Below are positions 1-8,473 of a stretch of 64,000 nucleotides of DNA, in pieces. The notes below the pieces were generated by a model. It was not told where the DNA came from, did no database searches, and saw only the letters and a program-made list of their open reading frames with translations. The DNA comes from a virus. Position numbers and translations under genes: made by a program. The stretch spans positions 83,187 to 147,186 of IMG/VR virus record IMGVR_UViG_3300035670_000028. The stretch is one strand, 5' to 3'. Position 1 is the first letter of the stretch. Each line of letters starts with the position of its first letter.

Positions 1-689
1 GGGCACAGCTTCGTGCCATGATCCTCGAGGTTCTCACTGAGGGTGAGGACGAGGGCGGTGATGAAGGCGGCGATGATCTCTTTGGTGACGCCGAGGGCGG
101 CGAAGACGAAGAGGGCGGAGATGAGGGCGGTGAGGAAGCGGGCGGCGAAGAGAGTGGAGATAAAGAGGGAGGAGATGAGGGTGGCGGCGAGGAAGGGGGT
201 GACGAGGAAGAAGCTGCCGACGACAGCGAAAAGGACGAGGAAAAGGAGCCTGAGCCCACAGGCCCGGTTGGAGACGAGGTCGATATCGCCCTGAAGGACG
301 TTATGGCTGACTTTGAGAAGCGCGCCCTGGACGCTGCAAAGGCGAAGGGAGAGCTCAAGCCTGTCGATGCGGTCAAGAAGGAGGGACGTGTGTCCCTTGC
401 ACGTCTACTGTTCGAGGAGGAGGAGACACCGCTCATGGACATGGGCACGTTCGCTGCAGATGTTGCTAGGCTCATCAGCAACTACGACTCCCTCATCGAC
501 ATGGAGGCAGTGATCTACACAAAGGCGAAGGATTTCCTGGAGAAGAAGTACGGCAAGGAGTACTCCGACCAGCTGGAGGATATACTCGCTCGTGAGTACA
601 ACATAGAATTCGACCACGAGTATGACCCAGAGAAAGCAGAGCAGCCGATCTTCGCAGTCGGCGCCACAGCGGCGGCCGCAGGCGCCTGA
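1..689 (+). CDS. Acidic Gly/Glu-rich virion-type protein, 5' partial
   Basis: The frame is open to the left edge, so the gene starts upstream. The first visible residues, AQLRAMILEVLTEGED, match the leader element shared by many proteins in this window. Next comes a low-complexity acidic stretch rich in Gly and Glu (about residues 20-85 of the visible part), then a helical, mixed-charge half and an Ala-rich end. A second leader-like element, SLARLLFEEEE, sits in the middle. The composition suits a scaffold or internal head protein, but no family is recognised. The next gene overlaps its last 68 bases. Confidence 0.7.
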   Translation, partial: AQLRAMILEVLTEGEDEGGDEGGDDLFGDAEGGEDEEGGDEGGEEAGGEESGDKEGGDEGGGEEGGDEEEAADDSEKDEEKEPEPTGPVGDEVDIALKDVMADFEKRALDAAKAKGELKPVDAVKKEGRVSLARLLFEEEETPLMDMGTFAADVARLISNYDSLIDMEAVIYTKAKDFLEKKYGKEYSDQLEDILAREYNIEFDHEYDPEKAEQPIFAVGATAAAAGA

Positions 690-1011
690 TCTCAATCGTC
701 GCCTGATCGACTATCAGACTCGTAAGTCGATCCATATCACTCTCACAAAGTCCACGCACGCAGATCTCAGGACCCTGCTCTTCAAGCGCGGCCTGTCCAT
801 GCAGGAGGTATTCAATCGGCTTGCGTCTCTCATCTGTGAGCAGAACCCACACCTTTCAAGGCTCCTCGACGGCATTGAGCTCGAGAAGAAGGAGCGGCAA
901 ATCAAGCAGGTTACACGCACAGACGCCGAGTCTATATTTGAGCTTATAGAGACAGCAAATCCCTTTGAGACTGAAGAGGACATAGAAGAGGAAGATGAGC
1001 ACATCGATTAA
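622..1011 (+). CDS. Ribbon-helix-helix-like small protein
   Basis: 129 residues. Residues about 33-80 (SIHITLTKSTHADLRTLLF, then GLSMQEVFNRLASLI) look like a beta strand and two helices of the ribbon-helix-helix type, found in small phage DNA-binding proteins. The end is strongly acidic. It overlaps the previous gene by 68 bases and the next by 17, so it belongs to one transcription unit. The DNA-binding role is inferred from the pattern only. A later start is possible because the long overlap covers just the basic N-terminal tail. Confidence 0.6.
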   Translation: MTQRKQSSRSSQSAPQRRPQAPDLNRRLIDYQTRKSIHITLTKSTHADLRTLLFKRGLSMQEVFNRLASLICEQNPHLSRLLDGIELEKKERQIKQVTRTDAESIFELIETANPFETEEDIEEEDEHID

Positions 1012-1366
1012 GAAAATAGTACTGGACATCATTGCGGGAGCAATTCAGCCTGTCTCAGGCTCGTCGCTGAGAATCGATGAGATGCAGAAGAAGATAGAGG
1101 ACCTCAGCGAGGAGAACACTAAGCTCAAGCGTCTCTATCTGAAGACCACTGTTGACATGAACAGCATGCAGGAGATTGTGAAGGTCATGGCAATGAATCA
1201 GGCACAGCTGGCGTCTGATCTCCACACGATATACACAGCTGTCAGGGACGCGGGCATCATCGAGGAGCTTGATGAGGAGGCACCCATGGAGACTGCTTCT
1301 GAGGCAACCTCAATGTGGGTCACGAGGTCAGGATCATTGGGCGGCACTGGCGGAATGCTAAACTGA
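995..1366 (+). CDS. Coiled-coil protein
   Basis: 123 residues. Residues about 28-60 form a heptad-rich coiled coil (MQKKIEDLSEENTKLKRLY). A second helical part follows, then a Gly/Ser-rich tail. No family is recognised. Its place directly before a membrane coiled-coil protein and a lipoprotein suggests a late or virion unit. Start is the ATG inside the end of the preceding gene. Confidence 0.6.
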   Translation: MSTSIKKIVLDIIAGAIQPVSGSSLRIDEMQKKIEDLSEENTKLKRLYLKTTVDMNSMQEIVKVMAMNQAQLASDLHTIYTAVRDAGIIEELDEEAPMETASEATSMWVTRSGSLGGTGGMLN

Positions 1367-1391
1367 TCGCATACCTAATCTTGAGGTGCTC

Positions 1392-1796
1392 ATGACAGAG
1401 ATCAATCTGACAGGCCTCACGACTGCTACTAAGGGCACGTGGGCCTGGGTAAAAGAAAACTGGCTCACCCTGGTTCTTGCTGTTGCGCTCATTGGCTGTG
1501 CCTACGTAATGCTTTCTCAGAAGTCGGCAATGAATGCTGTGCTCGAGCAGTACAGGGCACAAATAACTGAGTCGCACAACGACATCACGCAGTTAGAGAG
1601 TGTCGTTGAGAGTGAGAGAACAGCCAGAGAGACAATGCAGCGTGAGTTCAATGAGAGGATCAATGAGATCGACGAGCGCTACACGAAGGCGATAAACGAC
1701 ATACGCAGGGATCGTGCACGACGGATCAGAGAGCTCATGGAAAACACTCCAGAGCTCGACAATCGATTCGGCGAAAGGTTTGGGATACCTGAATGA
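1392..1796 (+). CDS. Inner-membrane spanin-like protein (Rz-type)
   Basis: 134 residues starting at the ATG after a good ribosome site (TTGAGG). There is one membrane segment near residues 18-38 (TLVLAVALIGCAYVML), then a long periplasmic coiled coil. That is the layout of phage i-spanins, which help disrupt the outer membrane at lysis. The gene ends in an ATGA overlap with a lipoprotein gene, the usual arrangement of i-spanin and o-spanin genes. Function is inferred from architecture and neighbour, since spanins share little sequence. Confidence 0.6.
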   Translation: MTEINLTGLTTATKGTWAWVKENWLTLVLAVALIGCAYVMLSQKSAMNAVLEQYRAQITESHNDITQLESVVESERTARETMQREFNERINEIDERYTKAINDIRRDRARRIRELMENTPELDNRFGERFGIPE

Positions 1797-2377
1797 TGTT
1801 AGCAAAAAGAATAGTGTCGCTGCTGTGTGCCTGCACGCTCCTGGTGGGCTGCAATAGAACGCCACCCGTGAGTCCAGAGGCTAACTCAACATCTGGCGGT
1901 GAGGAGTCACTCCTCGCTCCCTTGGTCGAGGAAGCGCTCACAGAGCTGCCCCTCGTTGAGGCGCCCACCGTGGAGAGAAACACGTCAACCACAGCGAGGA
2001 GGTACCGTGTCACACTCGGCATGCCTGCTCCCGCGTCAGGACTTCTGCTGAACGATGAGGCGGAGGCGTACGTGTTCGCTGAGTCAGAGGCGTTTGAGGC
2101 AAGGTGTAGAGCAGCAATAACGTCCCAACGAGATAGGGACGCTGTTCGCCTCAGCCTGGAAGTCGGTGAGCTGCGTCTCCAGATGAACTCAGATCGAGAG
2201 CGCTTTCGGATTATTCTGGACGGCAGAGATAGGGAGATACAGCGTCTCATGAGCCTAAATGAGACCCTCTCCGGCAGCGCCGACGAGTTCCCCTTGGAGG
2301 AAGTGCTGCTTGGCATTGGTGCCCTCGCCGTTGGCCTTGTGGGTGGCTTTGCTGTAGGTTTCCTCTACAATCCCTGA
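1793..2377 (+). CDS. Lipoprotein with C-terminal membrane segment (spanin-like)
   Basis: 194 residues. The N-terminus is a lipoprotein signal (LLCACTLLVGC, lipobox LVGC, mature Cys near residue 20). A helical periplasmic part follows, and a hydrophobic Gly-rich segment closes the protein (about 167-190, LGIGALAVGLVGGFAVGFLY). A lipid anchor at one end and a membrane helix at the other is the design of single-protein u-spanins. Here it follows an i-spanin-like gene with an ATGA overlap, so it may instead be an unusual o-spanin. Confidence 0.6.
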   Translation: MMLAKRIVSLLCACTLLVGCNRTPPVSPEANSTSGGEESLLAPLVEEALTELPLVEAPTVERNTSTTARRYRVTLGMPAPASGLLLNDEAEAYVFAESEAFEARCRAAITSQRDRDAVRLSLEVGELRLQMNSDRERFRIILDGRDREIQRLMSLNETLSGSADEFPLEEVLLGIGALAVGLVGGFAVGFLYNP

Positions 2378-2397
2378 TCCTCCTGTAAATCATACGC

Positions 2398-2405
2398 ATA
2401 TTTAG
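2398..2405 (+). promoter_or_regulatory. Late-type octamer ATATTTAG
   Basis: One copy of the recurring directional octamer, 38 bases before the GTG start at 2436. Inferred late promoter. Confidence 0.45.
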
Positions 2406-2435
2406 TAGAGTCCACAGAACGGACTGGAGATCACC

Positions 2436-3785
2436 GTGAAACTGAAGCACAGCACGCTCGAGAAGGCGATACGCGCCGCACTCTTTGAGGACATCACATA
2501 CCACATGCCTGACGTGGCCTACGGCATTCACGATAGGCCTGGCCCTAAAGAGGACACAGATCCTGACTTTAAGCCAACTGTTCCACCCCAGGTTCCACTT
2601 AAACCCACTGAGATGATGTCGACCCAGCTAGCGGACGAGAAGCCGCCTGTTGAGGATGAGAACTACGCGCCCACCTCCGTGTCAGATCTCAGGCAGGCAG
2701 CCTCTGCTCTCGCTTCAATGGTTCCACCTGATAAGGTTGAGCAGTTCTACAGGCAGATGCACAAGATGCTGGATGACGCGAAGACAGCAGACGCGGACGG
2801 AAAGACAGTTCGCTCCAAGCAGGTCCAGTCCGAGATTGAGGGTGAGGATGAGGAGGAAGGCATGATTTTGCGCAAGGAATCAAGGAAGAGGAACCGTAAG
2901 GTTGACATGCGGCGTGTTGCCGAGTCTATCCGAAAGCTCGCCAAGGTGATCAAGGAGGGACGCTGGGGCGACGAGCCGCTGGGCGCAGGTGATGAGAGAT
3001 CGAGGCTCCGGAGCCCATACGATCCCGAATACGCCAAGAGCAGGTACTACGATGAGCCTGAGTACCAGGACTTCAGCGACGTCGAGGAGGAGACAGCTCA
3101 GGAGGAGGTCGTTGAGGACGCTGATGAGTCGATCCTGAAGCAGCTCGCCCTTGAGTACGGCTTCGGCAAGGACGCCAACTCCATGAGGCAGGCGCTCCAC
3201 AGGCTGTTCAAGCTGATGAACTACATGATCACAAAGATCGGCGCGAAGAACATCGACATCATGATGGGAACTGTTGTGCCAGAGTTCGTGAACACTGCAG
3301 TTGAGGCAGGTATATTTGAGCCCGAGGACGCGACTGATCTAATGACCAATCCTGTTCACGTCAAGAAACTCGACTCGTTCAGGTTCTACTTCAATGAGCT
3401 CTATCGGCCCGTCTACCAGAAGCTTCGAGCTGGTGCTGAGAAGTCTGCACGTGATAAGATCGCGTCCCTCGGCATTCCAAAGGCCATTCAGGACACTGTT
3501 TTCAATCAGGCCACTGGTGGCGCTGAGAGGAAGATGTCGACCATCGTCAAGCGCCTCGAGAAGGCGGGGGTCTCAGCAGCTGATAAGCAGAAGGCGCTTG
3601 AGACAGTGCGTCAAAACTTCACAGCAATTCAGAAGGAGCTGAGCAACATTCCTGCAACCCTCTTGGACAGCGTGCACGATGAGGTCGACCGAATGGGAGA
3701 CAAGAAGAAGCAAGAGATGATTCTCAAGGCATTTGGTCTCACCAAGGAGTGGCAGGAGGAAGAAGCAGCACGTGCCAAGAGGTAA
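2436..3785 (+). CDS. Large helical leader-bearing virion-type protein
   Basis: 449 residues with a GTG start behind GGAGA. The N-terminus STLEKAIRAALFED is a variant of the shared leader, and a similar basic element lies near residues 155-175 (MRRVAESIRKLAKVIKEGR). The rest is helical and rich in Lys and Glu, with no signal peptide or membrane segment. An octamer promoter precedes it and several leader-bearing genes follow. No enzyme motif was seen. An internal head or scaffold protein is the best guess. Confidence 0.6.
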   Translation: MKLKHSTLEKAIRAALFEDITYHMPDVAYGIHDRPGPKEDTDPDFKPTVPPQVPLKPTEMMSTQLADEKPPVEDENYAPTSVSDLRQAASALASMVPPDKVEQFYRQMHKMLDDAKTADADGKTVRSKQVQSEIEGEDEEEGMILRKESRKRNRKVDMRRVAESIRKLAKVIKEGRWGDEPLGAGDERSRLRSPYDPEYAKSRYYDEPEYQDFSDVEEETAQEEVVEDADESILKQLALEYGFGKDANSMRQALHRLFKLMNYMITKIGAKNIDIMMGTVVPEFVNTAVEAGIFEPEDATDLMTNPVHVKKLDSFRFYFNELYRPVYQKLRAGAEKSARDKIASLGIPKAIQDTVFNQATGGAERKMSTIVKRLEKAGVSAADKQKALETVRQNFTAIQKELSNIPATLLDSVHDEVDRMGDKKKQEMILKAFGLTKEWQEEEAARAKR

Positions 3786-3787
3786 CA

Positions 3788-4207
3788 ATGCGTCGATTGC
3801 TCAAAGAGATGATGGAGAACTACCTGGACGATCTCGAGAGCCACACGCCTCAGATTCCTGAAGTTCCAATGCTCAGTAGGATGCCTGGCTCTCAGCAGCT
3901 CCCTGTCAAGCCACGCGCGACGACTTGGGTGGTCGACAAGAGCAAGAATTGCCTGCAGCGAACATTTGAGTTCGACTCTCACACTCGCATGTGCGACTTC
4001 GTTAGGGAGCTGCTCGACTATGAGATGTCGACGCAGCACTACGGCAGGATCCTGTGCGAGTTTCCAAGCGTGTCGATTGAGGTCCGGACCCACGATCTGG
4101 ACGCAGTGACAGAGCTCGACAAGGAGTACGCTAGACACTGCGACATGATTTTTGACGATGTGATTCACTTCCGACAGAATGAGAACTTTATAGATGACGT
4201 CTACTAA
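3788..4207 (+). CDS. Leader-bearing hypothetical protein
   Basis: 139 residues. The start was set at the ATG two bases after the preceding stop, which gives the N-terminus MRRLLKEMMENYLDDLE, a form of the shared leader. The remainder is a compact alpha/beta domain of unknown function (DFVRELLDYEMSTQHYGRIL in the middle). It overlaps the next gene by 14 bases, so the two are probably cotranscribed. Confidence 0.6.
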   Translation: MRRLLKEMMENYLDDLESHTPQIPEVPMLSRMPGSQQLPVKPRATTWVVDKSKNCLQRTFEFDSHTRMCDFVRELLDYEMSTQHYGRILCEFPSVSIEVRTHDLDAVTELDKEYARHCDMIFDDVIHFRQNENFIDDVY

Positions 4208-4643
4208 AAAACAGAAGATCGATGACGAGTGGTCAAGAGTGTCGCAGAATCCTGACAACATGATTGTGAGCGATGTCATTAAGGAGAGCATAGACAAGCT
4301 GCTCAGTGTCAAGGACACAGCGGTTTCATCAGTGCCACCAGTTGTCTCACTCTCTGGAGAGGGTATTGAGCTTAGCATGGAGATGAGCAGGATTGACATG
4401 GCACCCAATGGGTGGTCTGTGTCCTGCATTGCTGGGATGAGTGACGGATACTCTCTGATTGGCACAGATAGGAAGAAGTGGAAGAGGATAGCAGTCTGCG
4501 CTGAGCCAGGAGCAGCTCCTCTCTGGCAGGCAGACATAAGGGCTGATGTGATTCGCGTGGAGGTTGAATTCCCCGCAGCCACAGGTCTCAGCATTGTGAA
4601 TCTGTCTTGCTCCAACGAGCGTGAACAAACACGCGTACTGTGA
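4194..4643 (+). CDS. Hypothetical protein
   Basis: 149 residues starting with an ATG inside the end of the preceding gene. A charged N-terminal helix (about 1-45) is followed by a probable beta-rich domain (LSMEMSRIDMAPNGWSVSCI, IRADVIRVEVEFPA). No family is recognised. Its position between leader-bearing late genes suggests a virion-associated role. Confidence 0.55.
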   Translation: MTSTKKQKIDDEWSRVSQNPDNMIVSDVIKESIDKLLSVKDTAVSSVPPVVSLSGEGIELSMEMSRIDMAPNGWSVSCIAGMSDGYSLIGTDRKKWKRIAVCAEPGAAPLWQADIRADVIRVEVEFPAATGLSIVNLSCSNEREQTRVL

Positions 4644-4651
4644 ATATTTAA
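4644..4651 (+). promoter_or_regulatory. Late-type octamer ATATTTAA
   Basis: Overlaps just past the end of the preceding gene and lies 16 bases before the ATG at 4667. A copy of the recurring octamer. Confidence 0.45.
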
Positions 4652-4666
4652 GGGCTGGAGACCAAG

Positions 4667-4882
4667 ATGTCACACCCAGAAGATGATTATCAGGACGACC
4701 TAAATGAGTCAGAGATGGCTCGAACCTTTCAGTTCGACAAGTTTGTCGAGGACCTCGAGCGTCGAGAGAGGCTCCGCCGAGAGATGTATGAGAACGTTCC
4801 GACAGACCACAACCAGCTGAACAGGCAGCGTGACGCTCAGAATCGAGAGCAGCTTCACAACAGAATTCGGTGGTCTCGATGA
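4667..4882 (+). CDS. Small charged protein
   Basis: 71 residues, rich in Asp, Glu and Arg, probably helical (KFVEDLERRERLRREMYENV). It has a ribosome site (GGAGACC), a late-type octamer just upstream, and an ATGA overlap with the next gene. No family is recognised. Confidence 0.55.
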   Translation: MSHPEDDYQDDLNESEMARTFQFDKFVEDLERRERLRREMYENVPTDHNQLNRQRDAQNREQLHNRIRWSR

Positions 4883-5646
4883 GCACCAAGGACATTAAGT
4901 CCCTCGACATCCTTGTTAAGACTCTCGCCTCTCGAGTGATCAAGGAGACCCTATCACCGCTCCAGGGCAAGGAGACCGAGGAGGACCGCCAGCACGTGAT
5001 GGCCAAGGAGCTCCAGTCAATCCGCAAGGCGCCCAGGTCTAAGTCATCAAAGGACGAGGACCTCGAGGAGGCTGAGGACGAGGAGAAGAAGGAAGAGCCC
5101 TCAGATGATGAGGGTGAAGCTGAGTCTGCCCCTGAGGAGAAAAAGTCCTCTGAGTTCGTCTCCAAGAAGATTGCCACGGGCAAGGAGGAGCCAAAGAAGC
5201 CGAAGGCCGTGATTCCTGACCCCACAGAGATCAAGGACGTCACGTTCAATCAGGTCGTCAATATGATGAACATGATGCGATCAGGCAAGTCTGCGAAGGA
5301 TCCTGACACCAAGAAGAAGCTTGACTCCTACTTCAAGAACCTGAATCCCGGAGAGAAGCAGGCGCTCTTCGTGCTGTTAAGCGGTCTGACCCAGATTCTT
5401 GCAGGTGGTGTCGAGGGAGATGAGGCGCCTGATCCTGGCAAGGTTGGAATCAAGATACGGCCCAAGCCCTCTGACAAGGACCGACCTGCAAAGACGCCTG
5501 AGAAGGTCATGAAGACGCCCGGGTCACCTGCCTCCGTCACAAAGCCGACTCCTGCTGCCGATGAGAATCTTCCCATCATCGTGGGTGAGGCTGCTGATCG
5601 GTCAAATGTGCTGAACAGGGTTAGAAAACTTATGGTGAGGTCATGA
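4879..5646 (+). CDS. Lys/Glu-rich scaffold-like protein
   Basis: 255 residues from the ATG of the ATGA overlap. The N-terminus (VKTLASRVIKETLS) resembles the shared leader. Residues about 50-110 are highly charged and low in complexity. A central helical domain (about 115-170) and a Pro/Lys-rich linker follow. Such composition is common in phage core or scaffold proteins, but no family is recognised. The gene ends in another ATGA overlap. Confidence 0.55.
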   Translation: MSTKDIKSLDILVKTLASRVIKETLSPLQGKETEEDRQHVMAKELQSIRKAPRSKSSKDEDLEEAEDEEKKEEPSDDEGEAESAPEEKKSSEFVSKKIATGKEEPKKPKAVIPDPTEIKDVTFNQVVNMMNMMRSGKSAKDPDTKKKLDSYFKNLNPGEKQALFVLLSGLTQILAGGVEGDEAPDPGKVGIKIRPKPSDKDRPAKTPEKVMKTPGSPASVTKPTPAADENLPIIVGEAADRSNVLNRVRKLMVRS

Positions 5647-5966
5647 AGATCACTAAGAAGCAGCTTAGGATGCTCATAGAGCAGGCGGTCGTTGAGAGTG
5701 TGACCGGCGAGAGAATGCACCGGTGCTTCCACGGTAATTTAGTCCCATGGGGCACGCAGGAGTGTGTTGACGATATCTCAGCGCGCATGGACGACGCGCG
5801 GGCAGTTCGAGACGAGTGCGACAACCGCACTGACAAGCGTGATTACTACAACGGCGTGCTCAAGGTGCTCCGGCGCGAGCTCCGTGACGCTCAGAAGGTG
5901 CTAGGTCTCAACGTCGAGTCCGATCAGCCCGAGGACGACAACATCCTGCTGGACGACGAGGTCTGA
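5643..5966 (+). CDS. Small leader-bearing protein
   Basis: 107 residues beginning MKITKKQLRMLIEQAVVES, one of the clearest copies of the shared leader. After it come one Cys/His-containing stretch, a helical part (RDYYNGVLKVLRRELRDAQ) and an acidic tail. Function unknown. ATGA overlap with the preceding gene. Confidence 0.65.
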   Translation: MKITKKQLRMLIEQAVVESVTGERMHRCFHGNLVPWGTQECVDDISARMDDARAVRDECDNRTDKRDYYNGVLKVLRRELRDAQKVLGLNVESDQPEDDNILLDDEV

Positions 5967-5967
5967 C

Positions 5968-7251
5968 ATGGGCGGCGTAGCAGGACACCTCTCGCACCTC
6001 CATGAGTCAATGGACCTCACGTTCGGTGAGATCAAGAGCATCCTTCAGGATGTTGCCACGGCGAACATCAGCGCGCTCGAGAAGGTGGACGGACAGAACA
6101 TCTTCTTTGGCTGGGACGCGAAGACAGGCCAGGTCCGCACTGCTAGAAACTCCGGAGACATCGCGAAGGGCGGCATGACCCCCAAGGAGTACGCGGACAA
6201 GTGGAAGGGTCACCCAGCTGAGTCTGCGTTCATGAGCGGTTTCTCAGCGATTGAGCAGGCCATCAAGAGCATGAGCAAGAAGGACCTGACCGCGATCTTC
6301 GGCAAGAACAATGACAGGTACGTCAACGCTGAGATCATGTACAGCGGCAATCCCAACATGATCCAGTACGATGGAAACTACATCGTGGTGCACAACCTAC
6401 AGTCATTCGCCGGCGGTGAGCAGGGAGTCGTCGACACGGGAGAGTTCGACCAGCTTGTCGCCGCAATTGAGGGCTTCGATGCGAAGGTGTCTCGGCAGAA
6501 GTGGAAGGTGCACGGACCACAGCTCGTGGCGCTTAGGGACATCAGCGAGGGAAAGCACTACGACAGCCTAGTGGCAGCCCTTGATAGGGCATCAGGTGGA
6601 ATGTCCGACAGCGCGACAATCGGCGACTTTGTGGCTGAGAAGCTTCGTGCAGGCGCTGTGGGAAAACTGAAGATGCCCGAGGAGCGCAAGGAGCGGCTCA
6701 TCGCACGCATCATCGGCCTCACGCGCGGCGATGATCCAAAGTCCCTACCTGACCTCCGTGAGCTCAAGCAGGGACTGGACAAGGCGACGCAGGTCAAGAT
6801 CTCTGAGATGGCCTCCACATCCTCTGCCCGAGGCACAGCATCGGTGGTCGTTGCGCCCATTGAGCGTGCAATCAGTGACTTCGCCATTGAGGTGCTCAGG
6901 GGAATGCAGTCGTTCTTCGTCTCCGACCACGACACCGAGGTGCAGAGGCTGCGCGCTGAGCTCGAGGACGCAGTCAAGAAGCTGCAGTCCGCGAAGGGCG
7001 CCGACGCGAAGACAATAGGCGACATGCTTGTGAGGCATCTCGAGAAGCTGGGACACGTCGAGAACGTCGCGCAGTCCATCGAGGGTGTTGTCTTCGAGTA
7101 TCCTCCTGGCAGCAAGCAGCTCTACAAGCTTACAGGATCGTTCGCCATGGTCAATCAGATCATAGGACGTGCTCGACGGATGAGTGAGGGCGACGCACCT
7201 GTAACCGAGTCACGTAGTCGCGGATACTTAGCTGCATTCCTCCTAGGATGA
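5968..7251 (+). CDS. DUF6267-like protein with nucleotidyltransferase/ligase-type motifs
   Basis: 427 residues. The N-terminal part (HLSHLHESMDLTFGEIK, then EKVDGQNIFF) matches my memory of a conserved marine-phage family, DUF6267. KVDGQN at 39-44 looks like the lysine motif I (KxDG) of DNA/RNA ligases and capping enzymes. EIMYSG near 112, EGVVFEYP near 370 and LYKLTG near 385 could be motifs III, IV and V. If so, Lys39 would carry a nucleotide. This is motif reading only, and the protein may be an inactive relative. Neighbours are leader-bearing late genes. Confidence 0.6.
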   Translation: MGGVAGHLSHLHESMDLTFGEIKSILQDVATANISALEKVDGQNIFFGWDAKTGQVRTARNSGDIAKGGMTPKEYADKWKGHPAESAFMSGFSAIEQAIKSMSKKDLTAIFGKNNDRYVNAEIMYSGNPNMIQYDGNYIVVHNLQSFAGGEQGVVDTGEFDQLVAAIEGFDAKVSRQKWKVHGPQLVALRDISEGKHYDSLVAALDRASGGMSDSATIGDFVAEKLRAGAVGKLKMPEERKERLIARIIGLTRGDDPKSLPDLRELKQGLDKATQVKISEMASTSSARGTASVVVAPIERAISDFAIEVLRGMQSFFVSDHDTEVQRLRAELEDAVKKLQSAKGADAKTIGDMLVRHLEKLGHVENVAQSIEGVVFEYPPGSKQLYKLTGSFAMVNQIIGRARRMSEGDAPVTESRSRGYLAAFLLG

Positions 7252-7254
7252 CTC

Positions 7255-8454
7255 ATGCCCTACACAATCAAGAAAGAGAAGTGCAAGAAGTCAGACGGAG
7301 GCAGCGGCAGTCACAGGCTTCGATACACGGATAAGAGCGGAAAGAAGCACAGCTCCTGTCACTCATCCAAGAAGAGCGCGCAGGGATCAATTGCAGCGAT
7401 AGAGATGCGTCGAGAGGAAGACGAGATGAGTGTTAGGGAGGAAGTAATGTCTGAGATCTTATTGAGAGAGTCTATTCGTGTAATTTTAAGTGAAGCAGGC
7501 AATCTGTCAGCACGAGAAATGCAGAATAGAGCAAAGCGTTGGGATATCTTTCTACAAAAGATGAAAGAGAAGTCTCCGTTTTTTGATCTTGAAGACAATC
7601 AGTTTGTAATACCTGTCGCAGGAAATAAAGCACTTGTTTCAGCTCTCAAAACACAGGATCCTGATGCATACAATGCTGCATTTCAAAGTGGAATTACAAC
7701 GATTCCTCCTGGATCGATTTCGACTCCTTCTAATCTTAAGAAAACACCAGAGTTTGGAGGGCTGGCATCGGGTGCTAGACTAGCAAAAGAGCAAGGACAA
7801 ATCGATCAAATACAGGCAGCACTTGACTTAGTTTCTCCTGTCAATGTGTTTGTTGGAAACAAGAAGGCAAAAAATGTTGTTGCAGTTCAAAAAGTAGAAG
7901 GTACTCCAAAAGCAGATGCAGTTTTAGTCGATGAAGCAGGTAAAAAGGTTGCAGCTATATCTCTAAAAGATGCAGATACTCCTACACAGATGCAGCAGTG
8001 GGGAGGAATCGATAACTACGCTGATCATCCTGAAGTTATTGATTTCGTAAATGATCTTAAGGCAGTGCATGCAAATTCGCCCACAGGCAGAATTGAAACT
8101 GCATATTTTCGAAAGCTGAATGATCCTGAATTAGCTAGAAAAATATGTTATGGAAATGGCACAAGCTTTGAAAACAATTGTGACATGATTATTGCGTCCC
8201 AGGCACCAATTCAGATTAGTAGTTCAGGAAAAATAACAGCAACGAATATATTCTATGCGCCAGAAATACCGTCTGGTGAATGGGCACCTACTTTTTGGGC
8301 AACTTGGCGCACTGGCCGTGGTAAAAATCTGGGTCTAACAGATATTCGAGTTGGAGTTTATCCTCTTGCCTGGGGAAGCACAAGAGCAAACGAGCCGCTC
8401 CCATCATCTAAAAAATCTGCACGTACGACTAGATCAAGTAAAACCTCTAGATAA
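7255..8454 (+). CDS. Leader-bearing protein with PD-(D/E)xK nuclease-like fold
   Basis: 399 residues. Residues 1-50 form a small Cys/His-rich module (CKKSDGGSGSHRL, HSSCHSSKKSAQG). A leader element follows at about 69-82 (LLRESIRVILSEAG). The C-terminal domain has KADAVLVD (Asp221) and AISLKDA (Lys238), an arrangement seen in PD-(D/E)xK nuclease-like phage proteins. From about position 7480 the DNA becomes visibly richer in A/T and uses different codons from its neighbours, as if this domain was acquired separately. Nuclease activity is not established. Confidence 0.6.
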   Translation: MPYTIKKEKCKKSDGGSGSHRLRYTDKSGKKHSSCHSSKKSAQGSIAAIEMRREEDEMSVREEVMSEILLRESIRVILSEAGNLSAREMQNRAKRWDIFLQKMKEKSPFFDLEDNQFVIPVAGNKALVSALKTQDPDAYNAAFQSGITTIPPGSISTPSNLKKTPEFGGLASGARLAKEQGQIDQIQAALDLVSPVNVFVGNKKAKNVVAVQKVEGTPKADAVLVDEAGKKVAAISLKDADTPTQMQQWGGIDNYADHPEVIDFVNDLKAVHANSPTGRIETAYFRKLNDPELARKICYGNGTSFENNCDMIIASQAPIQISSSGKITATNIFYAPEIPSGEWAPTFWATWRTGRGKNLGLTDIRVGVYPLAWGSTRANEPLPSSKKSARTTRSSKTSR

Positions 8455-8473
8455 ACACAGCGAGTAGCTACAA

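Noticed and set aside
2407-2426. AGTCC/GGACT short hairpin before the gene at 2436
   Set aside because: Only five pairs and not covering the ribosome site.
4347-5249. 300-codon frame on the minus strand
   Set aside because: It lies opposite several well supported, coupled plus-strand genes and its translation is Ser-rich and low in complexity, as expected for an antisense shadow.
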